Assembly: GCA_030062745.1 (NCBI GenBank)
Contig: CP099848.1
Location: 4,226,685 to 4,290,684, forward strand
Length of the DNA stretch: 64,000 nucleotides
Direction: 5' to 3'
Source: Capitulum mitella
Lineage: Eukaryota; Arthropoda; Thecostraca; Pollicipedomorpha; Pollicipedidae
The translations under genes and the position numbers were made by a program. Below are positions 49,270 to 61,419 of the stretch, one piece after another; position 1 is the stretch's first letter, and every line of letters starts with the position of its first letter. Under the pieces are notes generated by a model. That model ran no database searches and was not told the DNA's origin. It saw only the letters and a list, made by a program, of their open reading frames with translations.

Positions 49270-50666
49270 TCCAGCGCTATCGGCGCTGGATTCCGTACTG
49301 GACTGGCTGTTCTCGCCGGTGCCGCTGGCCGTCCTGGCCGTGACCTTCCTACTTCTGGCTGACGAAAAACTTCGACTTCTGGACGTCCCGAGCGGTGCGC
49401 GGCCCGTTCGCCAAGTTCCCCTGGGGCAATGAGGTTCGGCCCGCCGTTCTTGGCGTCCCTGGTGGACTACGGAGAGTGGGTTTACTACAAGCAAGGAGGT
49501 AAGAAGTTCTGCGACTTTTGTTTCACGCACTGGCGAGAGCTGGCGCTGTGGGAGGAATTTAAAGAAATGCTGCAAGTGCTAAACGGCAAGAAGCGGAAAG
49601 ATACCGGGTCGGTTATGTTCCCAACTTTCTCATCCACCAAGCTGAGAATGATACACCAATTGTGCTAGGATAGCGCCTGTAACCTGAGCAAATACGTACG
49701 AGAAGAGATACAGAAGCACGATGAAACGGACCTGAAAGACTGCTTCGGCCGTTTTACCATGGATGACATCGCCTCGTCTGCGTTTGGCGTCAAATGCAGC
49801 TCCTTCAAAGATCCCAATTTGGAATTTGCCAAAAACGCTGCGCAGCTCTTCAAGCCACCTTCTGGCTTGGACGGTCTTCGGCTGTTGCTGATCATGCTGT
49901 ATGGCATGAGCTTCGGCAGCTATCTGCCCGATCCGATGCAGTGCATCAACGGCTTCTTGGCAACGTGTTCGAAAGCACAATCGAGCAACGTGAGAATACG
50001 AACATGTAGCGCAAAGATTTCTTCCAACATCATCAGCCAGTCGGTGTTGTTCTTCATCGTCGACTACGACACGACGGCCACGCTGCTGACGTTCGCTGCC
50101 TGCTGCCTGGCCACATCGCCGGACTGCCAGCGCGAAGTCCACCGCGAGATCGACGAGGTTCCGGAGAAACACGGCAGCCGGCCGACCCACGAGGCCGTCG
50201 CCGAGATGACGTACCTGGACCGCGTGATGTCGGAGACGCTGCATCCCGCGTCCCCCACTCTGCATACCCGCCCGTCCCGCAATGGAGCGACAGTACTCCA
50301 AGGGTTACAGCTGCACGGCACGGCATGACGATCCCGCGCGGCACCGTCTTCCAGATGCCGATCCTGACCGTCCACCGCGACCCGCACCTACCCGGACAAC
50401 CGCGCTTCGACCCGGGCCGCTTCCTACCCGAGCAGAAGCAGCAGCGCCATACGCGCGCCTTCATCCCGTCCGGCAGCGGGCCGCGCAACCGCATGGCCGC
50501 GCGGTTCGCGCTGTCCGAGACGAAGGTGGCGCTGATCACGAACCTGCGGGAGAACAGGCTGGAGCAGGGGCCGCGCGCGCCAGCGCCGCCTACGCCGCTC
50601 GACGAACACGGGTTCCTGCTGACGCCCGGTGGTGGCACGTGCTACCTCTGGGCCGTGTCGCGATAA
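49270..50666 (+). pseudogene. Cytochrome P450 pseudogene (CYP3-clan-like)
   Basis: Decayed microsomal monooxygenase. An N-terminal hydrophobic segment (LFSPVPLAVLAVTFLLL, near 49300) is followed, after a frameshift, by LTKNFDFW...RGPF. From 49429 to about 50250 one frame holds the P450 body, with a TAG at 49666-49668. The I-helix reads VDYDTTATLLTFAA, against the usual AGxDTT. The K-helix ExxR has SETLHP, so the Arg is missing. After another frameshift, the heme loop reads FIPSGSGPRNRMAARFAL: the heme-ligand Cys is Arg (codon CGC). Loss of the ligand, the ExxR Arg, the frame and a stop mean it cannot make an active enzyme. The lack of introns suggests an intron-poor parent or a retrocopy. Confidence 0.9.
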
Positions 50667-50862
50667 CGTCTCCGGCCTTTGGACCGGGTCGATCTGTCGG
50701 CGGACGTGGCGGGGGGCCTCGTCCGACTGCTGAACGGTACCGATGAGGATGGCCTGCCCCCGGGATGTATATCGATTATACCAATACCTATAAAGCAATG
50801 CACTAGGCCAACCCTGCTGCTGTTTTTATTACGAGCCAAGCCGAATTACGAGCGACTCTTAA

Positions 50863-52155
50863 CACGCGCAATGGAAGGGGGTGTCGCTTTGTGCCCCCAA
50901 CCTGCATTTCTGAATATCTCGAGAACGGATCGGAGCTGGTTGCTGCTACTTTGTTACATTTATGGCAAATGAATAGCCCGTTCATTGACGACTGAAAAAC
51001 CTAAAATCGGATGGAAATTTTTGAAGTTCCATGCATTTGAAGTCAGACAAACATAACGAAAACGACGGCTGTCGCTGACAAATGGGAACTTTGTGAAAGA
51101 ACCAGCGTTCTATCTAAGGTTACCGTTTGAACACAATTACGCGACGTCATTCGGGCATAAGTGATGGATGTACCAAGACCAAAGCCAGGGTCATTAAGAG
51201 TCAAGGTCATCAAAGGTCAAGGCCAAACAGCTTGCGACCTGATCCAAATTTGCTTTGCGACATGTCGGTTTGAATGAAATATGTATTCAAAGACCCTAAT
51301 AAAAACACGTGTGTGCACACTGATACGCTTACATATACGACGGCCAGTGAAGGTCAAAGTCATTAAATGTCAAGGTCAAATATCTTGCGACCTGGTCCAG
51401 ATTTGTTTTACAACATGTCGATTTGTATGAAATATGCATTGGAAGACGGTAATAAAAACACGTGTGCGGACACGGATACGCTTATATATACCTGGGTCAT
51501 TTCAGGTCAAGGTCATGAAAGGTCAAGAGCAGCTTTTTGTGACTTGGTCCAGATTTGTTTTGTAATATGCTGATTTGTCTGAAATATGCATTTAAAGACC
51601 CTACTAAAAGCACGTTTGGCACACTGATACTCAATTGTATATACATATATACATATGCATACATACATAAATATAAACGCTGGAAGCGACCAAATTTACC
51701 AATGTTGGCTACCTTCACTGAAAATGCGCCAAAAGATACGTGCAGCGCCCCTATTCACACTCAAGCTATTCTGAGCTCCTCGAAATCTGATCTGCAAAAG
51801 ATTGAAAATGACGTCATAGGTCAATGACCTGACATGACCTCGACCCGAAATCTTCAGTCAAGACGTCAAATGAATGGAAATTGTCGTATTCCGCGTTTTA
51901 ACGGCCAAATAAGCACCCTTTTCCCGTTTCGTTCGAAAAGTCGTACGGAATGACCTATATGGACCGAGAGTGTCCAAAGTGGACCTTTCCGACCCAATTT
52001 GACCTTAAAGATATTGACCTAGGGTCATGAAAATTGGACACAATGTAAATCGATATGGCCCCACCTCGTCCATAAAAATGTCATATCTCTAGCTTTTTCC
52101 GTTTCCGAGATCGGGGAAGTGCGCGTTAGCATGAAGCCCCCTTCCACTGCGCGGG
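50863..52155. mobile_element. TTAA-flanked MITE, family 2
   Basis: 1293 bp bounded by TTAA at 50859-50862 and 52156-52159. Inverted ends CACGCGCAATGGAAGGGGG and CCCCCTTCCACTGCGCGGG. It contains AGGTCA-rich tracts and shares the subterminal ATCTCGAGAAC phrase with family 1, so the two families look related. An internal tandem array is listed separately. No transposase. It begins about 200 bp after the P450 pseudogene. Confidence 0.82.
51236..51650. repeat. 152-bp tandem repeat inside the family 2 MITE
   Basis: Three units start at 51236, 51389 and 51541 (GACCTGATCC, GACCTGGTCC, GACTTGGTCC). Each has CAGATTTG or CAAATTTG, a TGAAATATG phrase and AAA-CACGT. The first two end with an AGGTCA cluster; the third is truncated. 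A partial unit end precedes the first (51191-51235). Confidence 0.88.
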
Positions 52156-52159
52156 TTAA

Positions 52160-53125
52160 GGCCTGAACACACTTTGTCGGCGCTTCTGCATGCATTTTAG
52201 AAAATGTGACATTTCTCGCACTTTTTCCGATCCGATTTCAAAGTCATGGCATCACTAGGAGAGGTTTGGTAGAGCAAATAGAAGCTGCACTGGCTCTATC
52301 GCGAGGCAGGGAATGCAAGGATGTCACACTGGCTTAGGAATAAAAACTGCTATAAAACGGCCAGAAATTACTCCCAGTTCATGAACCAGAGCCAAATGCC
52401 CCAGCAGTGAACTCGCATGCATGTTTTCGCCTGGCGTTCGCACAGGAAGTGTAAATGTTTACCGTGACGCTAGGTGTCTCTACTGAGCTGGGGGCAGAGC
52501 GGCCCGTCAACCGCGCCTTGCTGCCAGCTCATGTAGGACGACGCCTGTCGTTCATGATAAATTGATTATACAGGAGAACTACACAAACTGCAGGTAGAAA
52601 ACGGCAACAAAGTTGGAGCATAACACGGAAAACGGCGGCGACACCAGGACATTCTGAGACCCAACAGGTATTTTCCCAACGCCTTGAAAAAGCAGTCCTG
52701 AGCGGGCAAGTTACCAGGATTCGGTGATCTCGAAAAAAATCGTGGACACAAGGGCATGATTTTACGCATTGCACATCGTGTATATAATGCCTCATTTACT
52801 TCTTCCTCCACAATGCCATATTTTGTCCCTCCCAATTTTCGCAGCTTACATGGAACAAGGAAAACCCTAGAATAGGAGAATGAGCACATAAGCGGAAGCC
52901 TGGAACATCTGATACGATAATTAGTGTGTGTTTTAAGCATGCCTTAAGCAAAACGCAATCAAATAACAATGACCAAAACGGTTTCACGCAGGAACGCGGG
53001 TATCACTCGGTCAACCTGTTTCAATTGGGGCAAGAGTTAGTAGGTCTTGAGGTAACTTCAGTAACCACTTTTCAAGGACTGTATGATTGGTGGTGATTGT
53101 GTACCTTGTAATGATTGTATTCAAT
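52160..53125. other. Intergenic, no gene recognised
   Basis: Short frames only, none resembling a known family. Confidence 0.45.
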
Positions 53126-53129
53126 GACT

Positions 53130-53620
53130 GACTGGCGAACTGCAACCAGCAAGACGCCTTGTGCGGCGCATGATGATCGACGCCTGCTTCGCTGCTGTTT
53201 TCATCATTTCTTTCTCTTTATGCATTTGAAAACACAAAAAGTTATCGATCTATTTCAGTATTTTCGTTACTACCGAAGTAGTTACGTGGAAGAAAGGGCT
53301 TCCAGTCTGGAAGACTGCAAACGCAAACACATACAGTGAAAGAACTGAGCAGCCTGCTAGTGAAAATTTCATGATTCGATGCCGATAGGTCGAAAAGTTA
53401 TTAGCCTCCAGAAAGCGTTATGGCCGGGCCGGCCCGGGCTGGACGCTCGTCAGTTAGACTTTGTCTGCTAGTTGAGATAAGACTCACTCAGCCTTCAAAC
53501 TCGCTCGTAAAAAAACATACGTCTGACGTTAGTCTTTGTCAGAATGTAAAAGGAAAACAATGCCATGCACCGACACACAATGCTTTGCAGCTCTGTTTAT
53601 GCGCCCTCACGCGAGGTTGA
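53130..53620. repeat. Diverged dispersed repeat, copy 1
   Basis: Matches 59890-60600 in order and orientation: a GACGCC(T)TGTG(C)GGCG-ATGA block, CATCATTTCTTTC, TTATTAGCCTCCAGAAA-CG followed by TTATGGCCGGGCCGG, then CTCGTAAAAA. No coding potential; the class is unknown. Confidence 0.72.
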
Positions 53621-53639
53621 AACTGAGTATGTTGTTTAT

Positions 53640-55080
53640 CTAGTTTGCCATGGCATTGAAAGCGCTATCTATCTAACCTGGCGTGAAAGTGAATGTGTTG
53701 TGTACCTGTTTTGGCATCTAATGTCCAATTCTATGTGAAACACTAAACAAACTGAGTAGAATTTCGGCCGGCCTAGGATTTCGGCCATATCATCAGCGTT
53801 ATCATGTCAACCTACGGTCCCGACAAAGCTGACATGTTCTCTTGCGCTTGTCACCCAGATCAGCTCTTAACCTAGGGGAAAAGGAGGAGGGTTTGGGGAG
53901 GGGAGACGGGTTCGTTCATGTATGGAACAGTTACTTTTTCAAAAGTTACGTATAATTAAGGCTCTGTTCAGGCAACGGGAGTCAAGCTTTATCTCAGAAA
54001 ATACTAGCTTTGTGCTTTATACCCTCTCCAGTTGACTTACATCGTCGCCTGTTTCCCACCATTTGTTTTGCGCAGAACACCACAGTGGCAAGTCTTGATC
54101 GAGAGCGCGCCTGCATTGAAGATCATACGATTCTGCCGGTCTAGGGGCCGCCTGGACTTTCCAGCAGTGGCGCTCGTGAAGAGCGTAACACGTAGCAATG
54201 CAGTTGTAGTGTGGAACCCGACGAAGGCGAAAATTTGTGAAGGATGGCTGAAACACGGAAAATAGGCACCCACTAAAAACTTTTTGTTTTGTTTTGTTCT
54301 TGACGTTTTGTTGTTGGAAGGGGTGGAAGGGGGTATAAACTGCACACCACTGTCTGACTTTGCTCCATCCCCATGGCATATTCCTGTCCCCGAACATTCA
54401 TGGATAAAAAGTCCATGCGTGGAAGAGCTGGACGTAGTTCCCTTGCCGTCTTTGGGTCCGATATTTATTTGTAAAATGCAAAAAGGAAGAAAATAGATCC
54501 GGACGTTAAAATAAAAAGACCATAATCGAAGAGTTTTTCCGTCCAGTTTTGACTTTGCCACCCCTCCTAATAAAAAGAAAAAGTTTTACCCCAGTGAAGT
54601 GCCGGACGACCGAATGATCACTGCGAAGTTTCCACGTCCTCTGAGAGGTCTTTTAAAAGCACCAGACAAATGACGTTTGGTGCAGTGGACGCGCTAACAT
54701 GCACCACGGCACTCATCCACAAGTTACCCACCTGACACTTTTATTTGCGAGGCTACAGCATGGTCATATTCCCGCATTCAACGTCAGAGCTTTCTGATGC
54801 TGAACCCGGCGTCCATTGGAACTCAGACTGAAGGCCTCAGACGCGATAACCGTTTTCTGCGAAACTGCCATCAGGCGACAGACGATCAAAGGCACAGGCG
54901 AATGATCTTACTCACAAGGTATGGCGGCTGCCGATGGGCCTTTTGCGTGACGTCATGTCCCGTCGATCAGTCAGCGACAAAGATCAGACAGTGACGTCAC
55001 TGACCGGCACGTGGGAATGTTGTTCGGTTGATCGCGTGGGGCCGGAGGGACATCCGGAACGTCTGGAATGCACTAGAAAC
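53640..55080. other. Intergenic, no gene recognised
   Basis: A 174-codon open frame on the - strand (54037-54561) has no recognisable domain and I do not call it a gene. Confidence 0.4.
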
Positions 55081-55083
55081 GGC

Positions 55084-55247
55084 GTTTCCACCGGCGCAGC
55101 CCAAGGGGGGGGGGGTCGGGGTCCGGGCCCTGTTCAGCCCACATTTTCGTGAAAACCATTGCATAGAGCCTTCCAAGCAGGCGGTTTTTGCATGATTTCA
55201 GTTCACACTGAGCACCGCCTCTCCCTTTTAAAAAATTCCTAGCTGCG
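55084..55247 (+). mobile_element. Short MITE, copy 2
   Basis: Starts CACCGGCGCAGCC, then a long G-run, GGGCCC, GCCCACATTTTCG, GCATGATTTCAG and CTAGCTGCGC. It is collinear with the reverse complement of 47619-47802, with moderate divergence and short gaps. Confidence 0.78.
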
Positions 55248-55249
55248 CT

Positions 55250-57380
55250 AATGCATGTTTCTAAGTAGGGTGCGGACAAACGGGTGGAGGAACCCAGCCC
55301 ACCCCAGCCTAGATTAGTCACTCGCAGTACAAATAGACTCAGTCACAGTCTCGATCGCGGAGGCGAGCGAACAGCGATGCATGTGTACCCATGGCAGGAG
55401 GCGACTCAAAGAGTGTTCACTGCGTAGCGAGAAGACGGCGGGGCGCATTGCTGGCGAGAGTTGCGTCGCAGTGGACAGATATCTGCGTTATGTGGAAGAC
55501 CTGTCTTGACTTACATTTAAACACAGTTTGCAGCTGGAAGAACGGATGCAAGTTAAAGAATTGGATTCAGAACGGTACTTTCGCAAGAGCGCAAACCAGC
55601 GCACCGTCGCGAGGCAGCACGAGATAGTCTTAGCCCTGCCCGCTCTTGTCATTTCGCCATCCTAGAACACACCTGGGGGTGGGAGAGGGTGGCAGCACCC
55701 CAAGCCATTCACCTCCTAATTAAGGTGGAGCCTCGCGACAAAGACCAGCGAATTGCTTGGAACGTACTAAATCTAACGGTACCCTATTTGGCCTCCTTAG
55801 GACAAATCCTGACCTTCCAGGTCATCTAAAAAAAAAAAATCTGCAAATGGCATGTCTCGTGCGTTACTCCCCATCTAGCAACGGCACAGCCATTAGTGGT
55901 GTAAATCAGGTGGAGTAGCTTCTGGTGGTTCTTATGACATGCAGTTTTTCTACTTGAGGTCAGTTGGTCGCATTCCAGGACAGGTCAGCGTATGTCCTTT
56001 TCAGCAGAATCCTCTCCTTAGGTCACTTTGAAGGCAGTTTGTGACGTATCGATGTCTGTTTGTAAATCCAAACAGCTGGAAGTCATTTATCGAACGAGAT
56101 TCACGTGCAGAGCAGAAAAATAACTGAACGTCAGTCGAGATTATCCGAAGTGAAATACTTCATTTTGCCCTGAACGGTACGAATTCGTCATTCATTGCCA
56201 ATTTCCAACAAAAATGAAAAAAAAAGATAAATGATAACGGACTGCGTCTCTAGCGTCGGAACGCATGGAAAGTCAGGCCATGACCTAACATGATCCAATA
56301 ACATGCCATATTAAGTTATAACCTAACATCAGCATAGTTAATGATAGCACTACGAAAGATAATGCTGAATTGCTACTTCTGAACGGGTTCAGAAAAAGTC
56401 CAGGAGGAAAGGAATATTTTACTTCGCATTTGTAACATTGTAATTGTGTGTGTGTGTGCTTGTGTGTGCCTGCTGGTGTGTTTTTGTTTGTTTATGTGTT
56501 TGGTTGTGTGTGTTTGACAGCATCAAATTATGTATTCAAAGAAACATGTTCCAGACGTCTACCAAATCAGCTTCCTGAAAACGCGTTAGATTTTCCATAA
56601 GATATTATTCGTGATTTAATTTGACCTTGATCCTGACCTGATTTTCATAGCTTCTAAGTGCACATTACAGACATATGCGGGGATGCAGCTTGCAAAGAAA
56701 TCAGGAAAATGTCATCTGCGGTGCACTTGACGCGTTGCTCTCACATTTCACAGTACACCGCGCTTTCGGGTCGTGACATGCCCTCGAGAACAAGGTCAAA
56801 TCTTACAAACCAAAGGCCAACCTGAAGTTCTCAGAGGATCTGCGGAAAGAATAAAGAGCGGCTACTAAAAAAATCAGACCTCTGTCTTTAATAGCTTGGC
56901 GTTTATCGAAAAAAATTGGAGACGGCATTAACCGCCTATGTGTGGGCAGCGACGGGATTAAGCGCCGCTGCCTCGTAATTACAGTCAATAGCAAATGTCT
57001 TCGGCAAACAGGGTCCGTGAGCGGTGGCAAGTCGGATGATGACTGACCATGGGATGGACACATGAACTGCGAGCTACCTTCATACACATTCGTACAGAGC
57101 TCTACATTGGTACACAATTCTAATCTTCGTCCGAGGAGGGCTGGCGGCAATATAAATGAATTTCGACCATCATAAAACGATTGCATGTACTTCGCAGTGT
57201 CCTTGAGACGTATCACTAGGCAACGTTTTTGCTGGAACCTGGCGTTATTTTGAGGAACCACAAGTTCCGTATTTATAAACCTACGTGGCCGCCTGACGCA
57301 GCCCGCCAAATTGCGTGCTGAGGAAACAAGCAAGAGGAAAAAGCAGTCGGCTGCCTTTTGCGGAGCCACGAGACAATGGA
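55250..57380. other. Intergenic, no gene recognised
   Basis: Contains the GT-rich tract listed below and a 188-codon open frame on the - strand (56803-57369) with no family resemblance. No gene is supported. Confidence 0.4.
56445..56516. repeat. Imperfect (GT)n tract
   Basis: GT repeats with C, TT and GC interruptions over about 70 bp. Confidence 0.85.
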
Positions 57381-57388
57381 AATCTTAA

Positions 57389-58329
57389 CGCTCACCGGGC
57401 CGGTCTCCGGATCCATCTTCGCCAGGCCGGGGGTCATGAGAACTTTCCAAGATCTCGAAAACTGTAAGTCACGCAGAAAAAGTAAAAACGTCGTGGGGAA
57501 GGCCTTCGAGAAACTAGAAAAAGCATCTAGACTTAGTCCAATCAGATCAGCATTGAGGCCACCAGAGGTCATCTTAGGTCAAATCATCTGTTGATGTTTT
57601 TGGCAGAAAACTATGATAGTGGAGTCGTTCACGTGGCTTCAAAGACTTGAAACGTACAAAGAAGGCCCCATTTACCTGTTTGATGCAGTAAAAGAACACC
57701 TGAGGTCATAGTTGGTCATTTCACGCGAAATCGAAAGTGAGAGAAAAAGTCGCCTTTTTGTAAATTCACGAGCCACTTTTTTCTCAATGCAAAAGGCTGT
57801 GTTTGGGTCAAATCACGCCGCAAATGTGTTCAGGATGCTATTAGGTCTAAAACTATCATATTAAGGTCAAACAAGGTCAGCTTGGTCAAACGTTTGACGC
57901 TTAGAAGTCGGGGGTATCTGGTGTCTATCGTATCATCTGCCGCATTGTCATTGATCAGACACGACACATCAAAAGATCATACAACGTCGGTTCATGCATT
58001 GTCCCTTTTACATCATGAAACCCATGTCCCAAATCACTTCCTTACACAGATCACATAGACACCAGGCGGCTAGCGTGGCTGCAGTATAAAAAACAGTATT
58101 GGACAGGAAGCTATTTTAGCGTTGGGCAGGATATTTATTTCTGGCGACCAAAAATAAGAGGACTGGAACGGTAAAAACTTCGTAGAAAGTTAACATGGGT
58201 GTGGGTCTAACCATCTGTGGCCATGCAAATCATTAAGGTTCGTGAAACAATTCCTTAAAACCCGCGAATGACGAGCGAAAAACCGTAAGGGGGGCGGAAT
58301 CTGCCCCCTTCCCCCAGCACGGAATAGGA
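57389..58329 (-). mobile_element. Decayed TTAA-flanked MITE related to family 1
   Basis: TTAA at 57385-57388 and 58330-58333. The right end (GGGGCGGAATCTGCCCCC ... GGAATAGGA) is clearly the family 1 hairpin and terminus. The left end is degraded, but AAGATCTCGAAAACT at 57449 matches the family's GAGATCTCGAGAACT at the expected place. AGGTCA-type motifs recur inside (57570, 57700, 57865). Length 941 bp, so internally deleted. Confidence 0.6.
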
Positions 58330-59089
58330 TTAACAGCTGCAGCCATTAGAGTCTTCAGGTATGACCTCCCTTCTACGCTTCTGCGGTTTTATTTCTTAAA
58401 GCATGGTTTCGCAATGCTAAAGCATAACTTTGCAGGACCTACCATTCACTTTATGCATTGCGTATGGGTCTGGAACTGCATAATGTTGTACGACCCAACA
58501 CTATGGCGTATGGTCCGACAAACATTTGATCGCCGATATCCATACTTGAGGGTACGGATGAAGGCTATTCTGGTCATGCCAGATTCCTGATCCTCATTTC
58601 CCATTCGGATCGGGGGCCTCGCTGCCGTCAGGCGCTGACAGGCGACGTCGAGTCCGTTGGATTCCAGCGTCGCCCGGACGCGGACGCCCGTCGCTTTGTA
58701 GCGACAGGAGGCACGCGCATCGGCGTCGGCTCCGGCGGACAAACTCACTACGGCGCGGGTTCATCCCACGGCCCGGCAGTGGTCAGCGAGTGTCAAACGA
58801 ACCGGACGAACTGAAGGTGGGCTAACGATCCAGCTGGGGCATCAGTCAGGGGTTGTGCAGTACGGTGCGGACTGACGGCGCCCCTGCCCCACCCCTGGAG
58901 GTCATGGGACGGCATCGGCCGGCTGTTTAACATCTCCTGAATCCATTTATCATCGGCGGCTATGCATGCTGTTTCGCTAGTTATTTATGCAGCAGGTCGC
59001 CAAATCGAGGCCGAGCCGGAGCCGGAACGTGGCCGATCGTCCCTCGGCGGCCGCGGGCGGAGGCAATCTGTCAGCGCGTCCGCGGACGT

Positions 59090-59310
59090 CCCTGACGCCG
59101 GCCAGGGCCCGTCCCTGGGTTCGGTCAGGGACCAATCGGGGCCGTCCTGGTGGCGGCCAGGGACCAATCAGAGCCCTGGAGGCAATCAGGGCCCATCCCT
59201 GGGGCCGGTCAAGGACCAAAAGGGGCCGTCCTGGTGGAAGCCAGACCAATTAAAGCCGTCCCTGGAGGCAATCCGAGCCGTCCTGGTGCCGGTAACGATG
59301 GCGGATCGGC
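59090..59310. repeat. Degenerate tandem repeat (GGGGCCGTCCTGGTGG type)
   Basis: Phrases GGGACCAATC, GGGGCCGTCCTGGTGG and CCCTGGAGGCAATC recur at irregular spacing. A worn minisatellite without coding support. Confidence 0.7.
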
Positions 59311-59333
59311 TTGTCGGCCACCGCACACTGACC

Positions 59334-59362
59334 AGAGAGAAAGAGAGAGAGAGAGAGAGAGA
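59334..59362. repeat. (GA)n microsatellite
   Basis: About 14 GA units with one interruption. Confidence 0.92.
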
Positions 59363-59889
59363 ACATACCTGGATGCATTTTAGTTTCAAAGCTATGCACA
59401 GTGGATGACGGGAAACAAAACAAAACGAACGTGTAGGACCTAATGTAGTACACTCCTTCCGCATTTTCTGGCAGTGATTCAGATAATCGCAAACATCATA
59501 CGACAAAACAAAGAGTAGTCGAGGTTTGCTCTTTTCCTTTACGCTCAGAAAACACTGGAAAAATTCAGATTCTGTGAAAATGATATTCCAAAGAACACAA
59601 CGACAACTATACCAATATGCGGAGAACAATCCCCCCCCCCCCAAAAAAAAATTCTGGTGTAAAGTTTTATGAAAATTTAGTCACTTCTATGCATTTGTTA
59701 GTCTGAACATCCTGCGTGCGATAATACCTCTTTCTGAAATTAAATGTTTGGGAAACAATTATGCCGTATTTCTGGTTTTGTAAACTGTTGTACCGTGTTT
59801 CACCTATGGAATTTTATTTCGCACGATTGTCTTATCTTCTAGCAGAATTTTTGTTGTAAAAGATGAAGTTTGCCAGAAACTATGGTTTG

Positions 59890-60600
59890 CAATCGAATAA
59901 CCAGAAAGACACCCTGTGTGGCGAATGACGACCGATGCCTAAGTAGGTCTCGATACCTTGTTACTTTGTTACTTTGTTGTTCTCGAAACTTTGTTACTTC
60001 GTTACTTTTTTCACTTAGTACTTTGTGTTGCATCATTTCTTTCCCTAATTCAGCTTTTTGCATCCAAAGAACTGCGAGCTTAAACAAAAGCGCGCCGTTG
60101 ATACTGTTTGTTTTCATTACCGAGCTATTCATATAATGTTTCTGCCCGGGGCCAGGAAAATGAATAAATCTGACCGAGCTCTTTTAAACTTATGTGCCGA
60201 GAACCGTAAGGCTCAAGGTCTTTCAGTAAGATAAGTAGAATCGAGTCAAATTTATTGGGTTTTCTGGCCAAGGAACAAAAAGAGGTTTCCTGCACATGTA
60301 TTTGCAACAGTCCAATAATATCAGTGGATCACTTAGGCTCACTTGCCTTAGTAATGTCATAGTTTCATGATTTATTCCCCAATGTTGTCAAAAGTATTAG
60401 CCTCCAGAAATCGTTATGGCCGGGCCGGGCGGGGCAGGATCGCTCAGTTTCATTTTTTCTGCTCTCTGACGTTTGTGTCACTTACCCTTCGGCCTCTCTC
60501 GTAAAAATGAAATTTTATTGCTCTGCACGTTTGCTGCTCAGCTTCATCCATTGCGCATTTTCCATTACACACCGGCTAATGAATTTCCACTTTTCCCCCC
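59890..60600. repeat. Diverged dispersed repeat, copy 2
   Basis: Partner of 53130-53620, with the same ordered blocks and extra inserted bases (including a run of GTTACTTTGTTACTT-type units near 59960-60010). Confidence 0.72.
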
Positions 60601-60619
60601 ATCACAATGCGTTTTAGCG

Positions 60620-61410
60620 AACAAATGCGTCTGTGAGAACTACAAATTTATGATGCTTGCAAAACGTTCTCCGTTTTTCTGATCGGGTTATCGGCCGGCT
60701 CAGAAGAATGTGGAGTGCGTGGCGGGCAGACGGCGTCACGTATTTCTGACGATGAAGTGTCACAGCGAATGGATGCCTTTTGTATACAGATACCTGCGTG
60801 ACTGACCGGAAAACGCGGCCGGTATTTGCTGAAGAATGCCTTGCAATAAAGACCGAAGGACCGGATATAAAACGGCATTTTGAAAATAATCAATGCCGGC
60901 AATAGTTTTCCAAGAGCCAATTGCCGCAGTAGTGAATTATTTTCGTTTGTTTTTTGGTGAACCAGTTCTAAAATAGACTCATATATGATCTTCACCAAAT
61001 ATTGATGGTGACACTGCAAAGCATATCAGGGAAAATAAGATCTCGAACATACATTTTCCTATTTTTTATTTTTATTTCATTTTGATTATTTTGTATTAAT
61101 TTCACTTCTTTTTATACTATATATATTCAGCATATATAAAGCACATATATTTACTATATACACTTATACTAACATTGTACTATTTTTACTTTTTTATTCT
61201 GCTTCATGTGATTCTCCCCAAGACATGACTGAAGTCAATGAGGCTTTTCTGAGTCCCCGGTCAAAGCGGCGCAAAAACAAGGCGGAGACAGACGCACATC
61301 CCCATACTTTACACGTGCGTGAGGTCAGAATAGCAACGGTCACATGCCTTCAAAACACACTGGGTGATCACTGGTCGTCACCGTGAAACAACTTTAACAG
61401 AGGTGCCAGC
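60620..61410. other. AT-rich intergenic sequence
   Basis: Low-complexity AT-rich stretch at about 61050-61200. No gene seen. Confidence 0.5.
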
Positions 61411-61419
61411 CAGGCGTCT

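Noticed and set aside
54037-54561. 174-codon - strand frame
   Set aside because: No recognisable domain and no supporting neighbours; could be a transposon remnant but I cannot support it.
56803-57369. 188-codon - strand frame with a small internal LCTNVE-type duplication
   Set aside because: No family resemblance; it may be chance. A protein search would decide.
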